Below are positions 51,691 to 60,461 of a stretch of 64,000 nt of DNA, in pieces; position 1 is the first letter of the stretch, and every line of letters begins with the position of its first letter. The position numbers and the translations under genes are program-made. The stretch lies in NCBI GenBank assembly GCA_017513085.1, contig JAFWDK010000010.1, forward strand, positions 124,001 through 188,000. Reading direction: 5' to 3'. Below the pieces are notes generated by a model. That model made no database searches, was not told the origin of the DNA, and saw only the letters and a list, made by a program, of their open reading frames with translations. The DNA is from Clostridiales bacterium (GTDB lineage: Bacteria; Bacillota; Clostridia; Saccharofermentanales; Saccharofermentanaceae).

Positions 51691-53205
51691 GTGAAAAAAG
51701 AAATACGACAACTTGTTTTACCTCTGGTGATCCTTGGCGTTCTGGTAGTTGCACTGGCCGTCTATCTTATCACAGATGCAGTCAAAAAGAAGAATCTGGA
51801 CGATGAACTTGCACCGGTCAGTGTATCTGTTGCGGATCAGAATACTATTTCCTCTTTGCGTATTGAGGCATCGGACAAAGAGTACATGGAGTTCTCTTTA
51901 GAGACAAACGGTTCTGTTTCCGGAGCGGACCATAATGAGATAAAGTTCGGGAAAGAGAAGATCCAGCAGAATTATGTGAAAGATCTTCTTTCTTCCATGA
52001 CTACATTGTCTCTGGTAAAAGAACTGAGTGCGCCTTCTTCTGATCTTTCGGTCTATGGTTTGGAGCCTTCCTGGCGTAAAGTCATTCTTACGAAGAGAGA
52101 CGGAAGTCAAAGTATCATTCGTTTCGGAAACGATACGGAAGATAAGTCCGGTATCTACGCAAAAGTGGAAGGTTCGGATCCGGTTTTGATCGTAAAGAAT
52201 ACTTACAAGAGTGAACTGGAACTGTCATTTGAAAACTATCTGAATTTGTATGCTGTCGCGCTTACCTCGGATAGTGTGGAGTCGATTTCTTTTATCCGGA
52301 ATTCTTCCAACATGAAGATCCGGATCAAGCCGATGGAAGAGAACGTGAATGACTTGATCGTGCAGACCACATATAAAGTTGTGGAGCCGGTCGAGAGAGA
52401 GACCACGGCTGAAATGAAGGATCTGATGAATAAGCTTCTGGCTTTGCAGGTCACCTCTTTCTTGGATATTCCCAAAGATAAGATGTCCGACTATGGATTG
52501 GATGCTCCGGAGTTTGAGTTCGATTTCCATTTGAAGACCGGCCAAGAGCAGAAACTCTTCCTTTCTAAGGATATCGGCGGTTTCTACTATGGTTATGTGT
52601 CGGAAAATCCATATTGCTTTAAGATCATGTCTTCTTCGCTCAAGGGTCTGAATCTCCCGATGGAAGAACTTATGGATTTCTATGTTGTAAAAGAATACCT
52701 GGATACGGTCCGTTCTGCCAAAGTAACGATGAAAGAAGGTTCTTTTGAAGTCGAGTACATGATCGATGAGGATTCCAAGTCCATCTTGAATGAGAATTCC
52801 GTTTTGCGCCTGAATCAGCGTGATGCTAAGGTATTTGCCAGGGATGGCCATTGCTATGCATTGCTTCTTTTCGAATCGATCTTCCGCATGAAGATCGATC
52901 ATATCGATACGAGTGCGCAGCCACAGCTCTCCGATCCGGAAGTAACGATCACGATACAGAGGGTGAATGGTTCGTTCTATACGATCAAACTGCAAAAACT
53001 CGATGCGGAAAACTACTACTGCTTCATCAATGACATTTATAGTGGATTTATTGTCAACAGAAGCGTATTATATAGGGATAATGGTCAGTTCCTGTCCGAG
53101 TACGGCATCTGGGATGCCTATCGGCTGTTGAATGAGGCGATCGATAATAAGGATGTCGATGGCTATTATGACCGAACAGATAAGGATAGTGCAAATGCAT
53201 CATAA
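51691..53205 (+). CDS. DUF4340 domain-containing membrane protein
   Basis: The 504-residue protein has one N-terminal membrane helix (about residues 8-28) and an external region of repeated beta-rich DUF4340 modules. Each has the pattern of a short helix, then YGLEPSWRKVIL or YGLDAPEFEFDF and IYAKVEG or FYYGYVSENPY strands. GTG 51691 lies six bases after GGAGG. ATG 51685 directly abuts that site and is unlikely. It is always found with GldG-like genes in such operons, as here. Confidence 0.85.
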   Translation: MKKEIRQLVLPLVILGVLVVALAVYLITDAVKKKNLDDELAPVSVSVADQNTISSLRIEASDKEYMEFSLETNGSVSGADHNEIKFGKEKIQQNYVKDLLSSMTTLSLVKELSAPSSDLSVYGLEPSWRKVILTKRDGSQSIIRFGNDTEDKSGIYAKVEGSDPVLIVKNTYKSELELSFENYLNLYAVALTSDSVESISFIRNSSNMKIRIKPMEENVNDLIVQTTYKVVEPVERETTAEMKDLMNKLLALQVTSFLDIPKDKMSDYGLDAPEFEFDFHLKTGQEQKLFLSKDIGGFYYGYVSENPYCFKIMSSSLKGLNLPMEELMDFYVVKEYLDTVRSAKVTMKEGSFEVEYMIDEDSKSILNENSVLRLNQRDAKVFARDGHCYALLLFESIFRMKIDHIDTSAQPQLSDPEVTITIQRVNGSFYTIKLQKLDAENYYCFINDIYSGFIVNRSVLYRDNGQFLSEYGIWDAYRLLNEAIDNKDVDGYYDRTDKDSANAS

Positions 53206-53218
53206 GGGGAAGGATAAT

Positions 53219-54382
53219 ATGCCTGCCAAGACTGAGCAGGAGAGAGCCGCGAAGGGCGGAATAGGTCATTCTACGGCATTATTGGTTTTACTTTGTGTTC
53301 TCCTGATCGCCGTAAGTGTTGTTCTCGTATTTATGCTGAAGAACCATAATGACGCGAAGAGGGGAGCCAGCGAACAACTTCGTCTATCTGCCATCGCCGG
53401 ATTCGATTGCGAATATACCGAGGCGCAACAACTGTATCCGTTCATGAATGGTCTTTTAAAGGTTACCAACAATCGTATCACGTATATGTCGATCTCGGGT
53501 AATGAGATCTACGGCGTGGATGTAGAGATGAGCAGTCCGATCTGCAAGATTGCCGGCGGATATGCCATGGTGGCTGATTCCGACGGGTTCTTCTGCGCTA
53601 TGTTTTCAGAAGAAGGATTAGTATTCAATAAGCATTTGACCGGTAAGATCGGTAATATTGCGCTGACACCTTCCGGTTTAAGCGCAGTCATTATTGATGA
53701 AGGAAAGTCTTTCGGTGATGTTTACATCATGGAGAAAGATGCGTCTTTCCTTGCGCAGTGGACCTCCAACGAGTCAGGTTATCCGCTTTCTCTGGCGTTT
53801 TCACCTGATGAATCTCTCCTGAGCGTATCTTTGGTAGATACGGACGGATCCCAGATGGTGCCGCATATCAAACAGTTCACGATCCCGAAGGATCGCACGA
53901 CTCAGCGGCCTTCTGAATATGCATTTTATTCTCCGCTGGTTTCGGATATTATGCCGTTGGTTGCATATGGAAGTAACAGTACTTTGGCCGTTGCCGGCAT
54001 TCAGGCAGTAGCGGTTGTCGGAAACGGGGAGTGCAAACTGATCGAACCTGCTATGGCTTGTGTGAATACTGTTTTTGCCTATGATGGAGGATTTGCAGTC
54101 GTGTATGCCGATGGACTTGACCAACCTGTACGGCTTGCAGTTTTTTCGGCTAATGGAATTAAGAAAACTGAAATCGAACTGGGAAACCAATTGCTGAATT
54201 ATGATGTTTCCGGTTCTGAAGCATTGTTGGCTGTAGATGAGAAGGTCATGCGGATCGATCTGGCAAATGGAAAAGTACAATCCACCACACCGGTTGATGA
54301 GACAGTCATACGAGTTGCTTTCTTCGGAAAAAAGAATATCTGTATCGTAACGGCGGTCGGTGTTCGTGAATTGACGGTATAA
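53219..54382 (+). CDS. Membrane-anchored beta-propeller-like protein (DUF5711-like)
   Basis: The 387-residue protein has a membrane helix at about residues 20-43 and an external region of repeated blades with short strands and Asp/Gly turns, such as SLAFSPDESLLSVSLVD. It probably folds as a propeller. The DUF5711 label is from memory. ATG 53219 is chosen because GGGGAAGGAT sits just upstream; earlier in-frame ATGs lie inside the DUF4340 gene. It closes the transporter row, with a CYTH gene 14 bp on. Confidence 0.72.
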   Translation: MPAKTEQERAAKGGIGHSTALLVLLCVLLIAVSVVLVFMLKNHNDAKRGASEQLRLSAIAGFDCEYTEAQQLYPFMNGLLKVTNNRITYMSISGNEIYGVDVEMSSPICKIAGGYAMVADSDGFFCAMFSEEGLVFNKHLTGKIGNIALTPSGLSAVIIDEGKSFGDVYIMEKDASFLAQWTSNESGYPLSLAFSPDESLLSVSLVDTDGSQMVPHIKQFTIPKDRTTQRPSEYAFYSPLVSDIMPLVAYGSNSTLAVAGIQAVAVVGNGECKLIEPAMACVNTVFAYDGGFAVVYADGLDQPVRLAVFSANGIKKTEIELGNQLLNYDVSGSEALLAVDEKVMRIDLANGKVQSTTPVDETVIRVAFFGKKNICIVTAVGVRELTV

Positions 54383-54396
54383 GGAGGACTTCGACG

Positions 54397-55047
54397 ATGG
54401 AATCTGAATTGAAGATCAATTTTCCTTCGCCGGAAGAATTGCTGGCCGCGTCAGAGGCGGAATGGTTTACGGATGCAATCCTTCTAAAAGACGAGAAGAC
54501 AGAAGAGTATATCAACTCCTATTTTGATACAAAAGAACATGTGCTTCTGGACAAGCATGTTTCACTGCGTGTACGTCAGATCGTGGGAAAGAGTTTTGTT
54601 CATACAGTTAAACTCGGCGCAAAGAGTGTCAATGGTTTTTCCCAAAAGTTTGAGTGGAATCAGGAATTACCTGACGGGCGTTTTCAAATAGACCGTTTTC
54701 TGCAGATGGCATCAGGAAGTGAGGATCCGATCGAAATTCTGAAGCCGGTACTTTTGCCGATAGAAGATAAGGATCTGGTCGAGATCTGTCAGACACACTT
54801 TACCAGAAAGACCATCACCGCGGAATTTCAAGAGAGCCTTTTTGAGATATGTTTGGATAATGGGGCTTGTTTAGCCGGTGGAAAGAGCGATCCGATATGC
54901 GAGATGGAGATTGAACTGATATCCGGAAGATTCAGCGATGTCATGGATTTCGGTCATATTGTCGAGAAGCATTCCAACGGGCGATTCTCAGATATTTCAA
55001 AGTACGGACGTTGTCTGGCTCTTTTACAGGGAGAGAATAACGTATGA
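54397..55047 (+). CDS. CYTH-domain protein (triphosphate-binding)
   Basis: The 216-residue protein has a CYTH triphosphatase tunnel fold. The N-terminal ESELK (residues 2-6) matches the ExExK signature; conserved pieces also include YFDTKEHVLLDKHVSLRVR, HTVKLG, CEMEIEL and SKYGRCL. Members hydrolyse inorganic triphosphate or bind it; which applies here is unclear. An AAGGAGG site precedes it. The flavoprotein gene overlaps its end by four bases. Confidence 0.85.
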   Translation: MESELKINFPSPEELLAASEAEWFTDAILLKDEKTEEYINSYFDTKEHVLLDKHVSLRVRQIVGKSFVHTVKLGAKSVNGFSQKFEWNQELPDGRFQIDRFLQMASGSEDPIEILKPVLLPIEDKDLVEICQTHFTRKTITAEFQESLFEICLDNGACLAGGKSDPICEMEIELISGRFSDVMDFGHIVEKHSNGRFSDISKYGRCLALLQGENNV

Positions 55048-56354
55048 GTGAACAGACAGTAATTTGGGATCTGATCATTATCGGCGGTGGCGCTTCCGGA
55101 ATGAGTGCTGCGGTTTCCTATCAGAAGATGCATCAGGATCGTCTCGGATCTTTCGGAAAGGTCCTGATCCTGGAGAAAAATGACCGTGTAGGGAAAAAGA
55201 TCCTGGCAAGCGGTAACGGAAGATGTAATCTTTCCAATCACGACATGGCCATGACGCATTACCATTCACATCAGGTCACTTGGGTGGAGAGTGTCTTCCG
55301 TCTTATTGATTCTGAGTCGGTGCTGACTTTCCTTTCCGATATCGGTATCCCGATTGCTTCCGAAGGAAACAAGATCTTCCCGATGAGTAAGAATTCTGCT
55401 TCGGTTGTGGATGCTTTCCGCTTTGCTTTGAAAGAATGTGAAGTGAGTCTGGAATCAGATTGTGAAGTCGACAGGATCGATAAAGAAAGCGACCTGTTTC
55501 ATATTTATTCTAAAGATGCAAATGAGTATTCTGCCCGCCACATCATTATATCCTGCGGTGGAGCATGCGCTCCGAATCTCGGAACGACCGGTGACGGCTA
55601 TAAGTGGCTCTCACAATTCGGGCATAAGGTCTATTCGCCGAAGCCATCCATTGTACAGCTTGTTACGGATAATTCCGTGACAAAAACACTTTCCGGCCTG
55701 AAGCTGGATTGCGACCTGTCTTTGAACAGTAACGATATGCTTCTCGCGCATCAGTATGGAGAAGTGCTTTTTACGGATTATGGTCTGTCCGGTCCTGCTG
55801 TATTACAGGTTTCCGGAGTGGTTTCCCGACACAACCGCAAGAATGGCCTGGCGATTCCGATGACGATTTCATTGAAACTCTTTAACGATGAGGATCTTCG
55901 GTCCATCCGTGCCGAGATCGGCCGTCGTATCAGCGTGTGGGGGGAGAGAACGCTGGATCAGCTTCTGATCGGCATCCTGCCCGGTAAGATCTCGTCTATG
56001 CTGTTAAAAACGGCGTTAGCGCGCCCTCTCAGTATTCTTATCGCGACGTTGTCCAATGAAGATATAGAAAAGATCGTGAGAACTCTGAAGGCGTGGAAAT
56101 TCGAAGTTTTGGGAACAAAATCTCTGGAGTTTGCCCAGACGACCATCGGCGGCGCTGAAGTAAATGAGTTTTCTCCGGAAACCCTTGAATCTAAGATCGT
56201 TCCCGGTCTTTATGCATGCGGAGAAGTCCTGGATGTGGATGGCGACTGTGGCGGATATAACCTGACATGGGCTTTTGCATCCGGAATCCTTGCCGGACGA
56301 TCGCTTGCGCTTCATGCCGAGGATGAACATATGGAGGGTGAGCATGCGGAGTGA
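55044..56354 (+). CDS. BaiN/HI0933-family FAD-dependent oxidoreductase
   Basis: The 436-residue flavoprotein has the dinucleotide motif IIGGGASGMSA near the N-terminus, KNDRVGKKILASGNGRCNL shortly after, and the family C-terminal signature GGAEVNEFSPETLESK and GEVLDVDGDCGGYNL. Relatives include bile-acid-modifying BaiN and many proteins of unknown substrate. It overlaps the CYTH gene by four bases and the next flavoprotein by 11, giving a coupled three-gene set. Confidence 0.9.
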   Translation: MSEQTVIWDLIIIGGGASGMSAAVSYQKMHQDRLGSFGKVLILEKNDRVGKKILASGNGRCNLSNHDMAMTHYHSHQVTWVESVFRLIDSESVLTFLSDIGIPIASEGNKIFPMSKNSASVVDAFRFALKECEVSLESDCEVDRIDKESDLFHIYSKDANEYSARHIIISCGGACAPNLGTTGDGYKWLSQFGHKVYSPKPSIVQLVTDNSVTKTLSGLKLDCDLSLNSNDMLLAHQYGEVLFTDYGLSGPAVLQVSGVVSRHNRKNGLAIPMTISLKLFNDEDLRSIRAEIGRRISVWGERTLDQLLIGILPGKISSMLLKTALARPLSILIATLSNEDIEKIVRTLKAWKFEVLGTKSLEFAQTTIGGAEVNEFSPETLESKIVPGLYACGEVLDVDGDCGGYNLTWAFASGILAGRSLALHAEDEHMEGEHAE

Positions 56355-57963
56355 TATATCCTTGTCGATACCACTTTCTGTTTACGAGAAGCTCCCTCAT
56401 AGTTCCAATGCTTACACAGACTATAGGGATGTGCACTCCTATTTTGAAAAGAAATCCAGGAAAAGACTTCCGAAGCATTGCTATTTTCTGAAAAAATCGA
56501 TCGATGCTCGCCACAATAACGATATCCGTGTTGTGGTGACTGCCCGTTTTCAGGATGAGGATCCTTCCTCGGAGATCCTTCAGCCGAAACTTCTTACTTC
56601 AAAATACAGTCTGAACGAAAAGAAAAGAGTCGTGGTGTGCGGGAGTGGACCTGCCGGGCTTTTTGCATGCGCCGCTTTGGTAGAGGCCGGTCTTGCGCCG
56701 ATCCTTTTGGAACGCGGAAGGGATGTGGACACCAGGACGAAGGATATTGAACGATTAAAAGCAGACGGGGTATTGGACCTGGTCTCGAATGTTCAGTTTG
56801 GAGAAGGTGGCGCCGGCACATTTTCTGACGGAAAACTGTTCAGCGGCGTTTCGGATGGAAGAAAAGACATCGTTCTCCGAACTTTTGTGAAATACGGCGC
56901 TCCTAAGAGTATACTCTATGAGGCGCATCCGCATATCGGAACCGATCATCTTCGTCAGGTCGTCAAAAATATACGCGAAGACCTGATCCATAACGGAGCC
57001 AAAGTGCTTTTTGAGAGGAGACTGGAAGATATTGAAGTGGCAGACGGGAAACTGGTTTCTGTTACGCATGTGTCTTCCGTGGACGGTAAAGATGCAGTCA
57101 GAATACCTTGTGCCGCTTTGATCCTGGCAATCGGTCACAGTGCCAGAGATACGTTTTATATGCTTTCCAAAAGAGGCGTGAAGCTTGAGAGCAAGCCCTT
57201 TTCCGTAGGCGTTCGTATCGAGCATAGGCAGGAAGATATCGATCGTGCAAGGTTTGGTCCTTTGTTTGCCAACGAGATCCTGCGACCGGCGAACTACAAG
57301 GTGGTTACTCCAACAGGAACCGGTAGAAAACTGTATTCATTCTGCATGTGCCCCGGTGGAGAAGTTGTCTGTGGCGCTTCGGAAGAAAATGCCGTGGTGA
57401 CTAATGGAATGAGCGAATATGCACGGAATCGTGAAAATGCCAATGCGGCAATGCTTGTCGGTGTCGATACGGATGATTTTTCAGAGGACGGCTGGGCAGC
57501 AGGAATAGAATTCCAAAGAAAACTCGAAGCAAGTGCTTTTTCTGTGGGTGGAGGCGGATATAAGGCTCCGGCACAGAGAGTCGGAGATTTTCATGACCAT
57601 AGGAAAACCACGTCATGGGGCAGAGTTACGCCTTCGTACCGTCCCGGTGTAACAATGGCGGATCTTTGGGAAATACTTCCGGAAGAGATCGCTAAGACAA
57701 TAGATGAAGGCCTTGTGCTCCTGGATAAAAAGATAAAAGGCTTCAATGACCCGGATGCAGTCATGACGGCTGTGGAGACAAGAAGTTCTTCGCCTGTTCG
57801 TATCCGACGCGATGAAAATGGAGAAAATTTATCGGTGACAGGTATTTTTCCGACAGGAGAAGGAGCAGGCTATGCCGGCGGGATCATGAGCTCGGCCATC
57901 GATGGGATCCGTCAGGCAGAATGTCTTCTTTTGAGATATTTTCAGAATGATATGGTAAAATAG
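56344..57963 (+). CDS. Uncharacterised FAD-dependent dehydrogenase (COG2509-type)
   Basis: The 539-residue protein has an N-terminal domain of about 95 residues, the FAD motif VVCGSGPAGLFACAAL, then NVQFGEGGAGTFSDGK and a C-terminal VETRSSSPVRIRRD and GEGAGYAGGIMSSA. This layout matches the large FAD-dependent dehydrogenases whose substrate is unknown. GGAGGG precedes ATG 56344, which lies within the end of the upstream gene. Length fits the family. Confidence 0.88.
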   Translation: MRSDISLSIPLSVYEKLPHSSNAYTDYRDVHSYFEKKSRKRLPKHCYFLKKSIDARHNNDIRVVVTARFQDEDPSSEILQPKLLTSKYSLNEKKRVVVCGSGPAGLFACAALVEAGLAPILLERGRDVDTRTKDIERLKADGVLDLVSNVQFGEGGAGTFSDGKLFSGVSDGRKDIVLRTFVKYGAPKSILYEAHPHIGTDHLRQVVKNIREDLIHNGAKVLFERRLEDIEVADGKLVSVTHVSSVDGKDAVRIPCAALILAIGHSARDTFYMLSKRGVKLESKPFSVGVRIEHRQEDIDRARFGPLFANEILRPANYKVVTPTGTGRKLYSFCMCPGGEVVCGASEENAVVTNGMSEYARNRENANAAMLVGVDTDDFSEDGWAAGIEFQRKLEASAFSVGGGGYKAPAQRVGDFHDHRKTTSWGRVTPSYRPGVTMADLWEILPEEIAKTIDEGLVLLDKKIKGFNDPDAVMTAVETRSSSPVRIRRDENGENLSVTGIFPTGEGAGYAGGIMSSAIDGIRQAECLLLRYFQNDMVK

Positions 57964-57994
57964 ATGTGCACTTTTAGAAAGAAGGTCACATGCT

Positions 57995-58729
57995 ATGGAA
58001 GTTACGATCCTTGGTTGCAGCGGCGGATATCCGGGTCCGGGTCAGGCCGCTTCGGGATATTTGCTGACTATTAACGAAAAGAAGGTCCTGATCGATTGCG
58101 GAAGCGGTGTATTCTCGAATCTTCAACTCCATGTGCCGTTGAACGGCCTGGATGCGATACTGATCACACATCTGCACGCCGACCATTATAGTGATCTGAT
58201 GGTGATGCGTTATGCTATCGATATGAATACCAAGCACGGCATGGAGTTTAAGCGAGTGCCGGTATTCGCCCCGAAGACCCCGGAAAATGTGATCCATTCA
58301 TTGACGAATGATTGGGGATATCAGATCGGCTATATCGGCCACGAATCCGAACTTCCGCTCTTTGGCGCGAAGGCGAAGTTTTTCAAGACCAATCATCCTG
58401 TCGAGTGCTATGGCATCCGCGTGGAACATGAAGGAAAAGTCTTTGTATATACGGCTGATTGCTCTGTTAATACGCTTTTTGCCGGTTATCTGGATGATGC
58501 TGATCTTTGCATCATGGACTGTGGTGAATTAGAAGCGGCCAGACGCCCGAATATGCTTCACCTTACACCGAAAGAATGCTATTCCTGTGCCAAAGCACTT
58601 CGGATCAAGAAAACCATTCTTTCCCATCTTGTTCCATTCTATGACAGGGAAGATGTGGAACTGGAAGCCCGTGCCTGCGGAGAATGGGATTATGAGCTGG
58701 CACAGATCAACAAGACTTACCGGATCTGA
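57995..58729 (+). CDS. MBL-fold metallo-hydrolase
   Basis: The 244-residue protein has a metallo-beta-lactamase fold with the zinc motif HLHADH at residues 59-64, later Asp and His ligands in FVYTADCS and SHLVPFY, and an N-terminal LGCSGGYPGPGQAASGYL like the RNase Z/phosphodiesterase branch. The likely reaction is hydrolysis of a phosphodiester or lactone, substrate unknown. There is a GAAGG before the ATG. Confidence 0.85.
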   Translation: MEVTILGCSGGYPGPGQAASGYLLTINEKKVLIDCGSGVFSNLQLHVPLNGLDAILITHLHADHYSDLMVMRYAIDMNTKHGMEFKRVPVFAPKTPENVIHSLTNDWGYQIGYIGHESELPLFGAKAKFFKTNHPVECYGIRVEHEGKVFVYTADCSVNTLFAGYLDDADLCIMDCGELEAARRPNMLHLTPKECYSCAKALRIKKTILSHLVPFYDREDVELEARACGEWDYELAQINKTYRI

Positions 58730-58785
58730 GACTGTTTCAAGAGAAACGTTCAGATCAGAAGATCATATATAAAGGGGAGATTAAC

Positions 58786-59076
58786 ATGAGTACAGAAAAA
58801 GATAAGAATAAGGCTGTCGTTACGGTTGTCGGTTGTGATGCGGTCGGTATCATTGCAAAGATTTCCGCACTTCTTGCTGAAGAAGGCGTGAATATCAATG
58901 ATATTACCCAGACGATCCTGGATGATATTTTTACCATGATCATGCTGGTGGATCTGAAAACCTGTAAGTGTGAGATGAAAACTCTTTCAGACAAGTTGGA
59001 CAAAGTTGGCGAAGAGATCGGCGTTTCGATCCGCATCCAGCATACAGATCTTTTCTATGCGATGCATCGTATCTGA
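58786..59076 (+). CDS. UPF0237-type ACT domain protein
   Basis: The 96-residue protein is one ACT domain: VVTVVGCDAVGIIAKISALLAEEGVNI, then ILDDIFTMIMLVDL. ACT domains bind small metabolites, usually amino acids. The family is nearly always beside a PFL-type UPF0210 gene, which starts 26 bp downstream here. A strong AGGGGAG precedes the ATG. Confidence 0.92.
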   Translation: MSTEKDKNKAVVTVVGCDAVGIIAKISALLAEEGVNINDITQTILDDIFTMIMLVDLKTCKCEMKTLSDKLDKVGEEIGVSIRIQHTDLFYAMHRI

Positions 59077-59102
59077 TATTCAAAGGATTGTAGGTAAGTG
59101 TA

Positions 59103-60461
59103 ATGATTACGGATTTTGAAGTTTTAGAGACTGTACGTATGTTTCAGGAGCAGCATCTGGACGTACGTACGATTACAATGGGAATCAACCTGATGGACTG
59201 TTCGGCCGATACGCCGGAGAAGTCCTGTCAGAAGATCTATGATAAGATCACGCGTTATGCGAAGGATCTGGTTAAGGTTGGCGAGGAAATCACGGAGAAA
59301 TACCGTGTCCCAATCGTGAACAAGCGTATCTCAGTAACGCCGATATCTATTGTTGCGGCAGCTTCCGGCGCGAAAGATTACACCATGTTCGCCAAGACAC
59401 TTGACCGCGCGGCGAAAGAATGCGGAGTAAATTTCATCGGCGGCTTTTCGGCTATGGTTCAGAAAGGCTATACCGTCAGTGATAAGCGATTGATCGACTC
59501 TATCCCGGAAAGTCTTGCTGTTACGGACAATGTCTGCTCATCCATTAATCTTGCTTCGACCCGTTCCGGTATCAATATGGATGCCGTACGCGATATGGGT
59601 GAGATCATCAAGAAAACGGCGGAAGCTACAAAAGACAGAGATGCGCTTGGTTGCGCCAAACTGGTCGTATTCGCCAATGCTCCGGAAGATAACCCCTTTA
59701 TGGCAGGTGCTTTTTTAGGACCCGGTGAGCCGGAGTGTGTGATCAATGTCGGCATTTCCGGTCCGGGCGTTATTAAAGCGGCTCTTGAGACCGTAAAGGG
59801 AGAAGACCTTGGCGTTGTGGCCGAAACGATCAAAAAGGCTGCGTTTAAGATCACACGTGTTGGCGAACTGGTTGCCCGTGAAGCGTCCCAGCGGCTGAAT
59901 GTGCCTTTCGGAATTATTGACCTTTCTCTTGCACCGACCCCGGCTGTTGGCGATTCAGTCGGACGCATCCTCGAAGAGTTTGGCCTTGAACATTGCGGTG
60001 CATGGGGCACGACGGCGGCTCTTGCGATGCTGAACGATGCTGTGAAAAAAGGTGGAACAATGGCATCATCTTTCGTCGGCGGATTGTCCGGTGCTTTTAT
60101 ACCGGTATCTGAGGATGAGGGTATGATCGAAGTTGCAGAGAAGGGCTTCCTGCGTCTTGAAAAACTTGAGGCCATGACTTGTGTTTGCTCGGTAGGTCTT
60201 GACATGATCGCGATCCCCGGTGATACTCCGGCTTCCACGATCTCCGGTATCATTGCGGATGAAATGGCTTTGGGTACATTTAACAACAAGACTACTGCGG
60301 TACGTGTGATTCCGGTACCCGGAAAGAAAGTCGGCGATCAGGTCGAGTTTGGCGGACTTTTGGGTTATGCTCCGATCATGGAGGTCAATACGGCTTCTTC
60401 CGAAGCATTTATCTCACGAGGCGGACGTATCCCGGCTCCGATCCATAGTATGAGAAACTGA
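59103..60461 (+). CDS. PFL family protein (UPF0210)
   Basis: The 452-residue protein belongs to UPF0210, with the block [14 protein letters not shown] near the N-terminus, [24 protein letters not shown] in the middle and [18 protein letters not shown] late. The family has an alpha/beta fold related to pyruvate-formate-lyase-like enzymes but has no established reaction. The final 48 bases overlap the end of the convergent minus-strand gene. It forms a pair with the ACT protein upstream, which may regulate it. Confidence 0.92.
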   Translation: MITDFEVLETVRMFQEQHLDVRTITMGINLMDCSADTPEKSCQKIYDKITRYAKDLVKVGEEITEKYRVPIVNKRISVTPISIVAAASGAKDYTMFAKTLDRAAKECGVNFIGGFSAMVQKGYTVSDKRLIDSIPESLAVTDNVCSSINLASTRSGINMDAVRDMGEIIKKTAEATKDRDALGCAKLVVFANAPEDNPFMAGAFLGPGEPECVINVGISGPGVIKAALETVKGEDLGVVAETIKKAAFKITRVGELVAREASQRLNVPFGIIDLSLAPTPAVGDSVGRILEEFGLEHCGAWGTTAALAMLNDAVKKGGTMASSFVGGLSGAFIPVSEDEGMIEVAEKGFLRLEKLEAMTCVCSVGLDMIAIPGDTPASTISGIIADEMALGTFNNKTTAVRVIPVPGKKVGDQVEFGGLLGYAPIMEVNTASSEAFISRGGRIPAPIHSMRN

